NCBI RefSeq assembly: GCF_009737085.1
Contig: NZ_WOVL01000009.1
Span: forward strand, 124,001 to 188,000
DNA: 64,000 nt
Source of the DNA: Paenibacillus sp. NEAU-GSW1
Lineage (GTDB): Bacteria; Bacillota; Bacilli; Paenibacillales; Paenibacillaceae
Direction: 5' to 3'
The notes under the pieces were generated by a model. That model had not been told where the DNA came from, searched no databases, and saw only the letters and a list, made by a program, of their open reading frames with translations. Positions within the stretch are counted from its first letter, which is position 1. The number at the start of each line of letters is the position of its first letter. Both the position numbers and the translations under genes were made by a program. This document shows positions 42,691 to 50,415 of the stretch, piece by piece.

Positions 42691-43417
42691 TGCGGAAATA
42701 GATCAGACCGCCCAGCAAAAATACGGCAAAGCTGCCCCCTACCGTTAACAGCAGCGTCGAGAACGGCACGGTAAAGCTGCCGAAATCCATCGTCCCGTTT
42801 GAGAGCATAAGCAGCATCGGCTGCGCCCAAGGATAGAACGGGCCATACTTTGCCGAGTTGACGATCAAAATATTCGGCAGCGTCAGCATCACATTAACGG
42901 CGAGCGGCGCAGCAAAGCTGCTCCACATCGTCGATGCCCATAACTGCAGAGCAGCCAGCGGAAAACAAGCGACCCAGCCGCTCAGCGCGCTCGATAAAAT
43001 AAGCCCCCACGGCAATCCGCCAGGGATGCCTTGGTATTGAAAGGCGACAACCGCCGCTCCCGCAAACAGCAGCTGCGAGCCAAGAAGCAGCAATGCAACG
43101 ACCGTCAGCTTGGCGAGGTACAATGACGTCCGCGATACCGGCAGCGAGAGCAGCTGCTTCCATCCGCCTCCCGCATGCTCATAGCGGCACACGAAAGCGG
43201 ACAAGATGCCCGTTATGATCGGCATGAGCAGCATCGCGTGAAGCGAAGCCATCGAGGAAAGCAGCACTCTCCCCTGTTCCTCCAGCGGTACTTCCTCCAA
43301 GTTCGTAAATAGGCCGATCAACAGCGAAAGCAGCGGACTGATCAGCACAATGAGCCAGATCGGCGACTTCGCCAGCTTTAAACGCTCCGAAGCTGCCGCA
43401 TTCCAGAAACCGCCCAT
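42677..43417 (-). CDS. Lantibiotic-immunity-type ABC permease, second subunit
   Basis: 246 residues with six helices, starting MGGFWNAAASERLKLAKSPI; ATG at 43417, one nt after the preceding stop, with GAAAGG upstream. The family is the ABC-2-like MutG/EpiG/BcrB group that removes antimicrobial peptides from the membrane. It is homologous to the upstream permease (both contain a block like HA.G.WKQLLSLPVSRT), forming a heterodimer. Last gene of an RR-HK-ATPase-permease-permease set. Confidence 0.88.
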   Translation of the reverse strand: MGGFWNAAASERLKLAKSPIWLIVLISPLLSLLIGLFTNLEEVPLEEQGRVLLSSMASLHAMLLMPIITGILSAFVCRYEHAGGGWKQLLSLPVSRTSLYLAKLTVVALLLLGSQLLFAGAAVVAFQYQGIPGGLPWGLILSSALSGWVACFPLAALQLWASTMWSSFAAPLAVNVMLTLPNILIVNSAKYGPFYPWAQPMLLMLSNGTMDFGSFTVPFSTLLLTVGGSFAVFLLGGLIYFRRKEI

Positions 43418-43418
43418 G

Positions 43419-44129
43419 TTACGCCACATCCTTTCGCTGAAAATGAACAAGCCCAGCCATCAAAATAAGGAAGCCAAGACCGGCTCCGGCCGAAATGAAC
43501 CATTCGCGATGCGGACCGGTGTAGCCAAGCATCGGCCAGCTGATCGGCACCCACTCCACAATTGGAAAGATGGAAAATATCGCGAGCACAACGCCAAGCG
43601 TTATCGGCAGCGCTTGGTTTTTCATCGTGACGCAAAGCCATAGCATGAGCGCGAGAACCGGCATCGACGCGATGAGCGGGAAAAAGCTCAGCCGCAGCAG
43701 CTCGCCGTAAGGCAGCTCCGCCATATCGAAGCGCAGCGCTGCGCCAAGCGCGGCGGTCGTGACCGCCAGCAGCGCGCCCGATATCAGCAGCAGCATCGCA
43801 CATAGCGTAAATTTGGAGGCAAATACCGCTGTGCGCGATACCGGCAGCGAGAGAAGCTGCTTCCACGAGCCGGTCGCGTGCTCGATATTCGCAAGCAGCG
43901 AGCTTAACAGTGTGATGCCAAGGTAAGCGGAGATAGGCACAAACAGCGCAATATTTTCAAGCAGGCCGCCCCATAGGTCGTCAGCATACATATCCATCAT
44001 ATAGTCATAGCGCATGCCGTAATTCAGCGCCTGCAAGGCGGCAATGCCGAGCGGCGCGATAAACGCGAGCAGCCACAAGCCTTTTCGCCGTATTTTGAGC
44101 AAATCCGAAGACAGCACTTTCGCAATCAA
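43419..44129 (-). CDS. Lantibiotic-immunity-type ABC permease, first subunit
   Basis: 236 residues with six helices, beginning MIAKVLSSDLLKIRRKGLW and carrying IEHATGSWKQLLSLPVSRTA. It overlaps the ATPase gene by 4 nt and is followed directly by its homologue. The pair corresponds to the E and G subunits of LanFEG/BcrAB-type transporters that protect against lantibiotics or bacitracin. No peptide precursor or modification enzyme is nearby, so this is a resistance rather than a producer locus. Confidence 0.88.
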   Translation of the reverse strand: MIAKVLSSDLLKIRRKGLWLLAFIAPLGIAALQALNYGMRYDYMMDMYADDLWGGLLENIALFVPISAYLGITLLSSLLANIEHATGSWKQLLSLPVSRTAVFASKFTLCAMLLLISGALLAVTTAALGAALRFDMAELPYGELLRLSFFPLIASMPVLALMLWLCVTMKNQALPITLGVVLAIFSIFPIVEWVPISWPMLGYTGPHREWFISAGAGLGFLILMAGLVHFQRKDVA

Positions 44130-45055
44130 AGCGATCGCTCCCCCTCTCCGATAATTTGGAGGAACAGCTCTTCAAGCGATTTGCGCTTCTCTTCAACGCG
44201 ATAGACGCTATGTCCCAGCTCCACAAGATGGCGCACAATGCGGCTGACGGTGTCGTCATCGGACAGCTGCTCCAGCAAAATCGTCGTATCCGCCGTACTG
44301 ATCGCCGAACGATTCACTCCGAGTTCGATTAATGAAGCGGCTGCCGGTCCCGGGTCGGAAACGCGCAATGCGATTCCGTTGCCGGCCTGCTTCCGCAAGC
44401 TTTCGATCGTATCCTGAAACACCAGCTCGCCTTGGCGGATAATACCGACGGTTCCGGCCGTCTGCTCCATCTCGCTCAGCAAATGGCTGGAAATGAGTAC
44501 GGTAATGCCATGCGTTTTCGGCATGCTTTTAATCAGCTCACGAATTTCCAAAATGCCCGCAGGGTCCAAACCGTTCGTCGGCTCATCCAGAATAAGCAGC
44601 TCCGGGTTGCCGAGCAGCGCGCTTGCGATGCCGAGACGCTGCTTCATTCCAAGCGAATAGCCTTTAACCGAACGGCGCGCTGCCTCCGTCAGGCCGACGA
44701 TTTCCAGCACTTGATCGATTCTCGATTTCGGCACGCCGATGATGCGGCGGATCGCCTCCAAGTTGTCAATGGCAGTCAAATGTCCGTAATTGGACGGATA
44801 TTCGACCAGCGAACCGACCTTGCGCAAAATCGCGAGCCGCTCTTTATGAAGCGGCTTGCCGAATAGATGGACGGAACCTGCCGATGGTTTAATCAGTCCG
44901 AGCAGCATGCGGATCGTCGTCGTTTTGCCCGCTCCGTTCGGCCCCAGGAAGCCGTAAATATCGCCTTTTGCAATTTTCAAATTCAAATCCGAGACGACGC
45001 GGCGTCCTTTATACGTTTTCGTAAGACCCCTCGTCTCAATCATCCATTCGTTCAT
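44126..45055 (-). CDS. Lantibiotic/bacitracin-resistance-type ABC ATPase
   Basis: 309 residues from the ATG at 45055, with GAGGTGATC just upstream. Walker A GPNGAGKTT, Q-loop region GSLVEYPSNYGHLTA (the E in place of Q that marks the LanF/BcrA group), signature YSLGMKQRLGIASA, Walker B LLILDEPTNGLDP and H-loop ISSHLLSEME. A C-terminal extension of about 80 residues is typical of BcrA. It drives the two permeases that follow. Confidence 0.93.
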   Translation of the reverse strand: MNEWMIETRGLTKTYKGRRVVSDLNLKIAKGDIYGFLGPNGAGKTTTIRMLLGLIKPSAGSVHLFGKPLHKERLAILRKVGSLVEYPSNYGHLTAIDNLEAIRRIIGVPKSRIDQVLEIVGLTEAARRSVKGYSLGMKQRLGIASALLGNPELLILDEPTNGLDPAGILEIRELIKSMPKTHGITVLISSHLLSEMEQTAGTVGIIRQGELVFQDTIESLRKQAGNGIALRVSDPGPAAASLIELGVNRSAISTADTTILLEQLSDDDTVSRIVRHLVELGHSVYRVEEKRKSLEELFLQIIGEGERSL

Positions 45056-45159
45056 CACGATCACCTCGTAAACAAGGTTAACGGACGAAGGTTAAAAACG
45101 GGCTCCCCCCAAGTTTAAATTTGGTTTAAAAATTGTAACGTTCCGCTGCCTTCTTGGTT

Positions 45160-46602
45160 CTAATTACTGTACCTCCCGTTATCTCCTTGGTTTAAAAAAA
45201 TACGCGTTCCGTTGCCGTCCTTACCCGCTTCGGCGTGCCAGCCCAGCCCCATCTCGGCAGCCAAATGGTCGACGATGGCAAGGCCGATGCCTGCCCCCTT
45301 CAGCTCGGAAGGCGATTCGATGCCCGGTCCGCGGTCTTCTATGACAAGCGACATACTGCCATTGTACAGCTCCGCAAACAGCCCGATATACCGCCCTTCC
45401 GCAGCGTGGCGGACGACATTCTGAAAAAGATTGTCCAGCAAACGGCGGAAGCCTGCCTTGTCTACATTCCAGACAAGCGACTGCTCCGGCAAGCTGATGT
45501 CCGCTTCAATCCCTTCCTTCTCCCAAACGGGGTACCAAGCCGCCGCGCTCTCCCTTACGAGTCGGATAACGTCATGCGGCGCTAGTGTCAACGGATATCG
45601 TCCGCTCGCCATCAGCGTGTAGGCAAGCAAGTTGTCGATCAATTGGCCGAGACCTTCGATCTTCCCTTCCATTAAACGGATCGAAGCTTGACCTGCAGCG
45701 CTTAACTCCTCCTTGCGCAGCATATACAGATGGCTGTTCACAACGGTCAGCGGCGTACGAAGATCATGCGAAAGATTGGAGATGAGCCGCTTGCGCAAAT
45801 CCTCCTCTTCCCGCTCCCTCCGCTGGCTGTCTTCCAGCTGTGTGATCATGCGATTGAACGCCAATTCCAGCTGCCCGATTTCATCCGGCTTTGTTACTTT
45901 CACAGGGGCTGGAATGCTGCGCCCGGTTTGCGCCTCGCTGTCGCCAACTGACATCGCCGTCTCAAGCCGAAGCAGCCGCCGGCGCAGCCGAATGAAGAAC
46001 AGCAGCGAAAACAGCAGCAACGCGAAAAACATAATGCTGACAATCCCTATAAACAGCGGCGCCGCGCTCAACGCCTCCCGCGTATGCAGCAGCTCCCTGG
46101 GCAGCTGAATGACCATGAAGGCCGGTCCGCTGTTGTCCTTCCCGATAAAAGCGACAACGGTAAACGGGTCGCCGTTGGAATTGTTTTTCATGAAGCGGAT
46201 AGACTCCGCAGGACTCCACTGATCCGGCAATTGCTGTCCGCCAGGAAGCTGTAGCCTTGATCGGCCGTCCGCATCGACCCAGAAGAGCGAAGCTTCAACG
46301 TACTTTCGCTTCAGCTCCTGCAGCCTTTTCTCGACGGCCGCTTCTCCTTGCCCGGAGCTTGCATCCAGCTTAGACGCTTCATTATGCCAGTTCCACTCGA
46401 TTTCCGAGGCTCTCCCGTATTTCGGCTGCTCGGGCGTGCCGCGCACGGCATAATCCGCTACGATATACGCGACGCTTAACAGCGGAAATAAAATAGGCAC
46501 AAACAGAAACGCCGCAATAATGAGCAGCAAGTAACGCGACATAAGCGAGGAACGGAATTTAACCGCCCCTCCTTTTCTTTTTTTCGCCCAGCGCCCAATC
46601 AT
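45160..46602 (-). CDS. Sensor histidine kinase
   Basis: 480 residues: helix 1 (about 22-48), an extracellular region of about 130 residues, helix 2 (about 180-205), HAMP (about 205-265, with KVTKPDEIGQLELAFNRM), HisKA with SHDLRTPLT, and a HATPase_c domain with LFQNVVRHA (N box), EDRGPGIESP (G1) and GAGIGLAIVDHLA (G2). It overlaps the response regulator gene by 4 nt and sits upstream of an immunity-type ABC transporter. Its large extracellular loop differs from the loop-less BceS kinases, suggesting direct sensing of a peptide or envelope stress, in the SpaK/NisK or VanS manner. Confidence 0.93.
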   Translation of the reverse strand: MIGRWAKKRKGGAVKFRSSLMSRYLLLIIAAFLFVPILFPLLSVAYIVADYAVRGTPEQPKYGRASEIEWNWHNEASKLDASSGQGEAAVEKRLQELKRKYVEASLFWVDADGRSRLQLPGGQQLPDQWSPAESIRFMKNNSNGDPFTVVAFIGKDNSGPAFMVIQLPRELLHTREALSAAPLFIGIVSIMFFALLLFSLLFFIRLRRRLLRLETAMSVGDSEAQTGRSIPAPVKVTKPDEIGQLELAFNRMITQLEDSQRREREEEDLRKRLISNLSHDLRTPLTVVNSHLYMLRKEELSAAGQASIRLMEGKIEGLGQLIDNLLAYTLMASGRYPLTLAPHDVIRLVRESAAAWYPVWEKEGIEADISLPEQSLVWNVDKAGFRRLLDNLFQNVVRHAAEGRYIGLFAELYNGSMSLVIEDRGPGIESPSELKGAGIGLAIVDHLAAEMGLGWHAEAGKDGNGTRIFLNQGDNGRYSN

Positions 46603-47267
46603 GCTTTTACCCGGTAGCCGATGCCCCGCACCGTCTCGATCACTTCAGGCGCAGCCGGATCGCGCTCCAGCTTTTCGCGCAAATAGCGGATATGTACCAT
46701 CAATGTTTTATCCCCTTCGAGATAGGGCTCCTTCCAGACCGCTTCATAGATTTGTTCTTTCGTTAATATCTGTCCCTGATGGCGCAGCAAATAACCGAAA
46801 ATTTGAAACTGCTTGCCGGTCAGCGTAATTTCGTCTCCCGTTTCGCTGTTTACGATCCGATTCTCGTTCTCGTACACGAGCAAGTGCTTCACCGCTAGCG
46901 GCTCGGCCGCTTTCACGGCGAACCGGCGAAGCAGCACCTCGATTCGGGCAGCGAGCTCGTCGGGATGAAACGGCTTCGTCAAATAATCATCGGCGAACTG
47001 CAGTCCAAGCAGCTTATCGTCGATTGACGTCCGTGCCGACAGCATGAGGATCGGCGTTGAGGGAAACCTTTTTTTCAGCCGCTGCCCGACCGTAAACCCG
47101 TCCAGTCCCGGCAGCATCACGTCAAGGATGACGAGATCGCAGCGCTCCGCCTCCTCGGCAGCCTTTTCCCCGCTAGTCAGCCATACCACTTCATACCCCC
47201 GCTCCTGTAAATGACGGCATACGAGGCCGCCGATTTCTTGATCATCTTCAATATATAAAAGCCTCAT
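46599..47267 (-). CDS. OmpR-family response regulator
   Basis: 222 residues: receiver domain with the acidic pocket EDD, phosphorylation site LVILDVMLP (Asp about residue 52), the conserved Thr/Ser in LSART and Lys in YLTKPFHPDEL. A winged-helix DNA-binding domain (about 125-222) follows with FQIFGYLLRHQGQILTKEQI and HIRYLREKLE. First gene of the kinase-ABC unit. A 105-bp gap separates the kinase stop from the ATPase start, which probably holds the regulated promoter of the transporter genes. Confidence 0.94.
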   Translation of the reverse strand: MRLLYIEDDQEIGGLVCRHLQERGYEVVWLTSGEKAAEEAERCDLVILDVMLPGLDGFTVGQRLKKRFPSTPILMLSARTSIDDKLLGLQFADDYLTKPFHPDELAARIEVLLRRFAVKAAEPLAVKHLLVYENENRIVNSETGDEITLTGKQFQIFGYLLRHQGQILTKEQIYEAVWKEPYLEGDKTLMVHIRYLREKLERDPAAPEVIETVRGIGYRVKA

Positions 47268-47398
47268 CCCTAACTCCCTTTCCCCGCAGACAAGCTCGAA
47301 TCATGAAACGATTTTGTTGATTATTATAGAATAATTCCCAGATATTCATATATAATGGAACTGCATTACAATCTTGTTCGATAGAGAGGAATGATCCC

Positions 47399-48013
47399 AT
47401 GTTCGGTAAAGTAGCAGCCGACCTGCTCGGATTGAGCGACATCGGTACGGTTATCAGCCCTGCGAATTATGACAAAGTTGATTCTGACGACTATGTCATG
47501 CACGAGGACAACGAAAAAATTTACTTCCTGATTAAATCCAAATCGGATGAATATTGCTTCACGAACCAAGCGCTCATTCACCTAGACGGCACAAGCGCAA
47601 TCAGCAAGAAAAGAACGTTGAGACGGTATGCGTACAGCACGCATCGCATCAGCAACGTGTCGCTCGAAACAGCCGGCACTGTCGATCTCGACGTCGAGAT
47701 CAAATTCAATATCGGCGGAGCTGACCTCAGCATCGACATTAACAAGAAATTTTTGGAGCAAGTGAAGGATCTGTACAAAGCGCTAGTAAAAATTTCCGAA
47801 ATTACTTATGACAATGATATCGCATTAAACTATGCGAGACAAAGCCTTGAGCTTGCTTCCTCCACCTTAAGCCATGCGCACAAAGGCGACTACGACGTGG
47901 CCGATACGTTCGACCGTCTGAACAAAACAGCGTTCAACTGGCTTGCGGATTCGCATAAGCAATACAAAGTTAAAGATTTTGGAGCTATTTTCGAGCGTTA
48001 TATTAATTTATAA
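47399..48013 (+). CDS. yvbH: YvbH-like PH-domain protein
   Basis: 204 residues, the same length as B. subtilis YvbH. The N-terminal part (about 5-115) is a bacterial PH domain (bPH_1) with DDYVMHEDNEKIYFLIKSKSD, YCFTNQALIHLDG and RRYAYSTHRISNVSLETAG. The C-terminal part (about 130-204) is the helical YvbH extension with LKKISEITY-like and NKTAFNWLADSHKQYKVKDF segments involved in oligomerisation. AGAGGAATGAT precedes the ATG. Function is unknown; it stands alone with a strong terminator. Confidence 0.88.
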   Translation: MFGKVAADLLGLSDIGTVISPANYDKVDSDDYVMHEDNEKIYFLIKSKSDEYCFTNQALIHLDGTSAISKKRTLRRYAYSTHRISNVSLETAGTVDLDVEIKFNIGGADLSIDINKKFLEQVKDLYKALVKISEITYDNDIALNYARQSLELASSTLSHAHKGDYDVADTFDRLNKTAFNWLADSHKQYKVKDFGAIFERYINL

Positions 48014-48020
48014 AATAGTG

Positions 48021-48062
48021 AAAAAGCCGCGGCAAGGGTTCGACCTTGCCGCGGCTTTTATT
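48021..48062. terminator. Terminator after the yvbH-like gene
   Basis: AAAAGCCGCGGCAAGG pairs with CCTTGCCGCGGCTTTT around a 6-nt loop, flanked by A and T runs. Confidence 0.94.
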
Positions 48063-48074
48063 AATGAAAACTAT

Positions 48075-48267
48075 TGCGGCCTTGCAGACTCGCATGCTGC
48101 CTCGTAACTCCCAATTACCACGCTTGTGAGGCCATTATTGGCCATTCACTCTCGTCCGCCGCATGCTGCGGTGCCTGTAAGGCCGACTTTTCAATTGCAG
48201 ACTCGCATGCTGTGCCTCGTAACTCCCACTTTTAGCGCTTGTTAGTCCATTATCCATTATTGGCCTT
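48075..48267. repeat. Diverged palindrome array (GGCC/GCATGC family, 113-bp period)
   Basis: A block beginning GCAGACTCGCATGCTG and ending CTCGTAACTCCC occurs at about 48084 and again 113 bp later. GGCC cores at 48078, 48130 and 48181 and GTCC at 48245 are spaced 52, 51 and 64 nt. The cores CTTGTGAGGCC and CCTGTAAGGCC resemble those of array IV at 63.6 kb. It abuts array III. Confidence 0.75.
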
Positions 48268-48456
48268 TCTAAGGTACAAATGTACCTTAGACCACTTTTT
48301 CGCAGCCCTTCCCGCGCGCCTAATGTACTTTTATACCTTAAAGGCCTCGGCGGCGGAGGTGCGTCCTGTTTTCGGGCGAGGCTAAGGTACTTTTGTACAT
48401 TAGACAGCTCTCCGGCATCTCCTTTTGCACCTGTAAGGTACATTTGTACTTTAGAT
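48268..48456. repeat. Palindrome array III (CTAAGGTAC family)
   Basis: GTAC of each core lies at 48274, 48325, 48387 and 48438, spaced 51, 62 and 51 nt. The first is a perfect palindrome, CTAAGGTAC-N4-GTACCTTAG; the others have one to three mismatches. It lies between convergent yvbH and CDF genes. Confidence 0.92.
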
Positions 48457-48503
48457 CCATCTGCGGCGATCGTGATCGCTTAGTTATGTCGCATGCCGCT
48501 TGG

Positions 48504-49538
48504 TTATACTTTCAGCTCCATATGGCGGATAACCGGACTTTCGACTTGAATGGTGGAATGCTGAATGCCAAACTGCTCCTCGACGCGCCGAATGGCTGCT
48601 TGCAGCACAGACTGGCAGTTGACGCCGTCCGCAACAAGCAAATGGCAGCTTAACGAATCCATCCCGGACGTAATGGTCCAGATGTGCAAATCATGCACGT
48701 CGACTACGCCCTCGATGTCGCCCAGCGCCTCCTTTACCTCTTTATGGTTGACAGCGGCAGGCGTCCCTTCCATCAGCACATGCAGCGTATGCTTAATGAC
48801 GCCCCATGCGCTCCGCAAAATGAGCAGCGCGACAACGACCGAAATGATCGGATCGGCGATATTCCAGCCGAACAGCAGCATCAGCAAGCCTGCAAGCACC
48901 GCGCCTACGGAGCCTAAAGCATCTCCCAGCACATGAAGATATGCGCTTCTAACATTCAAATTGTTATGCACGTCGCCTTTGCGCATAAGCGCCCACGCGC
49001 TCGCCAAATTGGCCAGCAACCCGACGGCAGCGATCAGCATCATCGAAAGGCTGGACACTGCAGGCGGTTCAAAAAATCTTCCGATAGCTTCATAAACGAT
49101 AATACCGGCGATAATAAATAAAGTAATGCTGTTAAACAATGCGGCTAAAATTTCGAACCGGTAAAAACCGTATGTTTTGTTCGGAGACGCCGGGCGTGAT
49201 GCGAACCATACCGCTACAAGGCTAAGCACCAGCGCGCTGACGTCGCTTAGCATATGGCCGGAATCGGAAAGCAGCGCCAAACTGTTCGTCGCAAGACCGC
49301 CGAAAAACTCCAAAAACATAATCCCGCCGGTAATCGAAAGCGCGATGATTAACCCGATTTTGTTGCCGTTCATATCATAATGATGGTGATGTCCGCCGGG
49401 CCCGTGACTATGCCCATGATGACCGTGTGAATGCGAATGCGAGTGTGTATGTCCCTCACTATGATCATGTCCGTGTTCGTGATGTTCATGATTATGATGA
49501 TTGCAAGATTCTCCGTCTTTATGATGATGATCTGCCAT
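48504..49538 (-). CDS. czcD: Cation diffusion facilitator (CzcD-like Zn/Co/Cd exporter)
   Basis: 344 residues: an N-terminal His-rich metal-binding tail (about 1-50, many HSH and HGH repeats), six membrane helices with the paired HSxxD-type metal site (LALLSDSGHMLSDVSALVLS in helix 2 and LHVLGDALGSVGAVLAGLL in helix 5), and a C-terminal cytoplasmic domain with VDVHDLHIWTITSGMDSLSCHLL. The ATG at 49538 follows GGAGGG; an upstream frame has no site. A SmtB-type operator lies just upstream, so it should be induced by metal excess. Confidence 0.94.
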   Translation of the reverse strand: MADHHHKDGESCNHHNHEHHEHGHDHSEGHTHSHSHSHGHHGHSHGPGGHHHHYDMNGNKIGLIIALSITGGIMFLEFFGGLATNSLALLSDSGHMLSDVSALVLSLVAVWFASRPASPNKTYGFYRFEILAALFNSITLFIIAGIIVYEAIGRFFEPPAVSSLSMMLIAAVGLLANLASAWALMRKGDVHNNLNVRSAYLHVLGDALGSVGAVLAGLLMLLFGWNIADPIISVVVALLILRSAWGVIKHTLHVLMEGTPAAVNHKEVKEALGDIEGVVDVHDLHIWTITSGMDSLSCHLLVADGVNCQSVLQAAIRRVEEQFGIQHSTIQVESPVIRHMELKV

Positions 49539-49578
49539 TATGCATCCCTCCAGCAAAAGCATGATATATACTATTCAA

Positions 49579-49601
49579 CATATGAGCAACTGTTCATATG
49601 T
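49579..49601 (-). promoter_or_regulatory. SmtB/ArsR (CzrA)-type operator of the CDF gene
   Basis: ATATGAGCAACTGTTCATAT is an imperfect 12-2-12 inverted repeat, matching the ATATGAACA-type operators bound by zinc-sensing ArsR-family repressors such as CzrA. It lies 40-60 bp upstream of the exporter start. No ArsR gene is in the window. Confidence 0.75.
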
Positions 49602-49702
49602 AAATAATGCCTCATATCTTTCTTCTTGTCAATCCACTCCATTACCCGATCATACATAACGGCTTCGTCTTCCTACAGGCGAGTCATATCGCATCGAAAT
49701 AG

Positions 49703-49744
49703 AAGCCCGCCTGACAAGCTGAACCTCAGCTATCTGGCGGGCTA
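49703..49744 (-). terminator. Terminator of the small DUF4023-like gene
   Basis: AGCCCGCC pairs with GGCGGGCT around an inner AGCTGA/TCAGCT stem; on the minus strand it is followed by TCTATTTCG. Confidence 0.75.
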
Positions 49745-49747
49745 TGG

Positions 49748-49882
49748 CTACGGATTATTTGTATGCTGCGTGTTGACAAGCTTTTCTGACGGCTTGCCTT
49801 TTCCGTAATGCTCCTTGTTTTTCTGCTGCTTCTGCTGTGTCTCATGCACTTTCGCAACGAAATCTTCGGTTGATTCCGACAT
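49748..49882 (-). CDS. Small 44-residue protein, DUF4023-like
   Basis: A short gene with an excellent ribosome site (AAGGAGGGG, 6 nt before the ATG at 49882) and a terminator directly after its TAG. The product begins MSESTEDFVAKVHETQQKQQ, continues with NKEHYGKGKPSEKLV and ends NTQHTNNP; it is highly hydrophilic, without cysteine. The pattern (x)FV.K.HETQ...NK.H.G.GKPS.KL resembles DUF4023, a family of very short proteins in Bacillus and Paenibacillus of unknown function, possibly spore-related. The family match is from memory. Confidence 0.8.
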   Translation of the reverse strand: MSESTEDFVAKVHETQQKQQKNKEHYGKGKPSEKLVNTQHTNNP

Positions 49883-50079
49883 GTACTCCCCTCCTTTTCC
49901 ACTAGGTAGGTTTTCCGCTTGCCCCAAACTTATGCAATTAGCCTACCTATGTTAGAGGAGAGGGCTGGACAAACAACGTGGAACTGACAGTATGACAAAA
50001 CAACAGATATGAAGAAAAAGTAACTCAAGCTGCTGTGCAAAATAGGTAAATTTACGTGGACGCACCAAAGTACACTTTG

Positions 50080-50287
50080 TTTAACGAATCGAATTCGCTA
50101 ATTAACGAAGCTTTTTTCGTTCTTTTTCGCCTCAAAGGCTTCGTTGAAGAGAAAAGCGAAAATAGCTTCGCAATTTGCGAAGCTAACTTCCCGATTAGCG
50201 AAATTCAGTTCGTTGCAGGGTGGCGATCATTCAAAACTGACCGAAATAGCGAAATTTGGTTCGTAAAATAACGAATGTGCTTCGCTG
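50080..50287. repeat. Palindrome array VI (TAACGAA family)
   Basis: CGAA of each core lies at 50085, 50106, 50157, 50178, 50199, 50250 and 50272, spaced 21, 51, 21, 21, 51 and 22 nt. Cores have forms such as TTAACGAA/TTCGCTAA, TAGCGAA/TTCGTT and TAACGAA/TTCGCT. The flanking stretch 49900-50079 shows no gene or signal. Confidence 0.88.
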
Positions 50288-50357
50288 GAGGCAAGAGCGT
50301 TGTAGCAAAAGCAGCCGGCTTCACCATACCGCAATTTGGGCGAATGATGCTGCGCGC

Positions 50358-50403
50358 GAGCTCTCCCCCATCATCCCAGGAGGACGGATAATGGGGGAGA
50401 GCC
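50358..50403 (-). terminator. Hairpin at the end of the sulfonate-type operon
   Basis: GGCTCTCCCCCAT pairs with ATGGGGGAGAGCT with a 20-nt loop, just beyond the monooxygenase stop. There is no T-run, so it may be a 3'-end stabiliser rather than an intrinsic terminator. Confidence 0.6.
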
Positions 50404-50415
50404 CTTTCTAGCCGT

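Noticed and set aside
50056..50271. 71-codon open frame over array VI
   Set aside because: It is a translation of the palindromic repeats, without a start signal.
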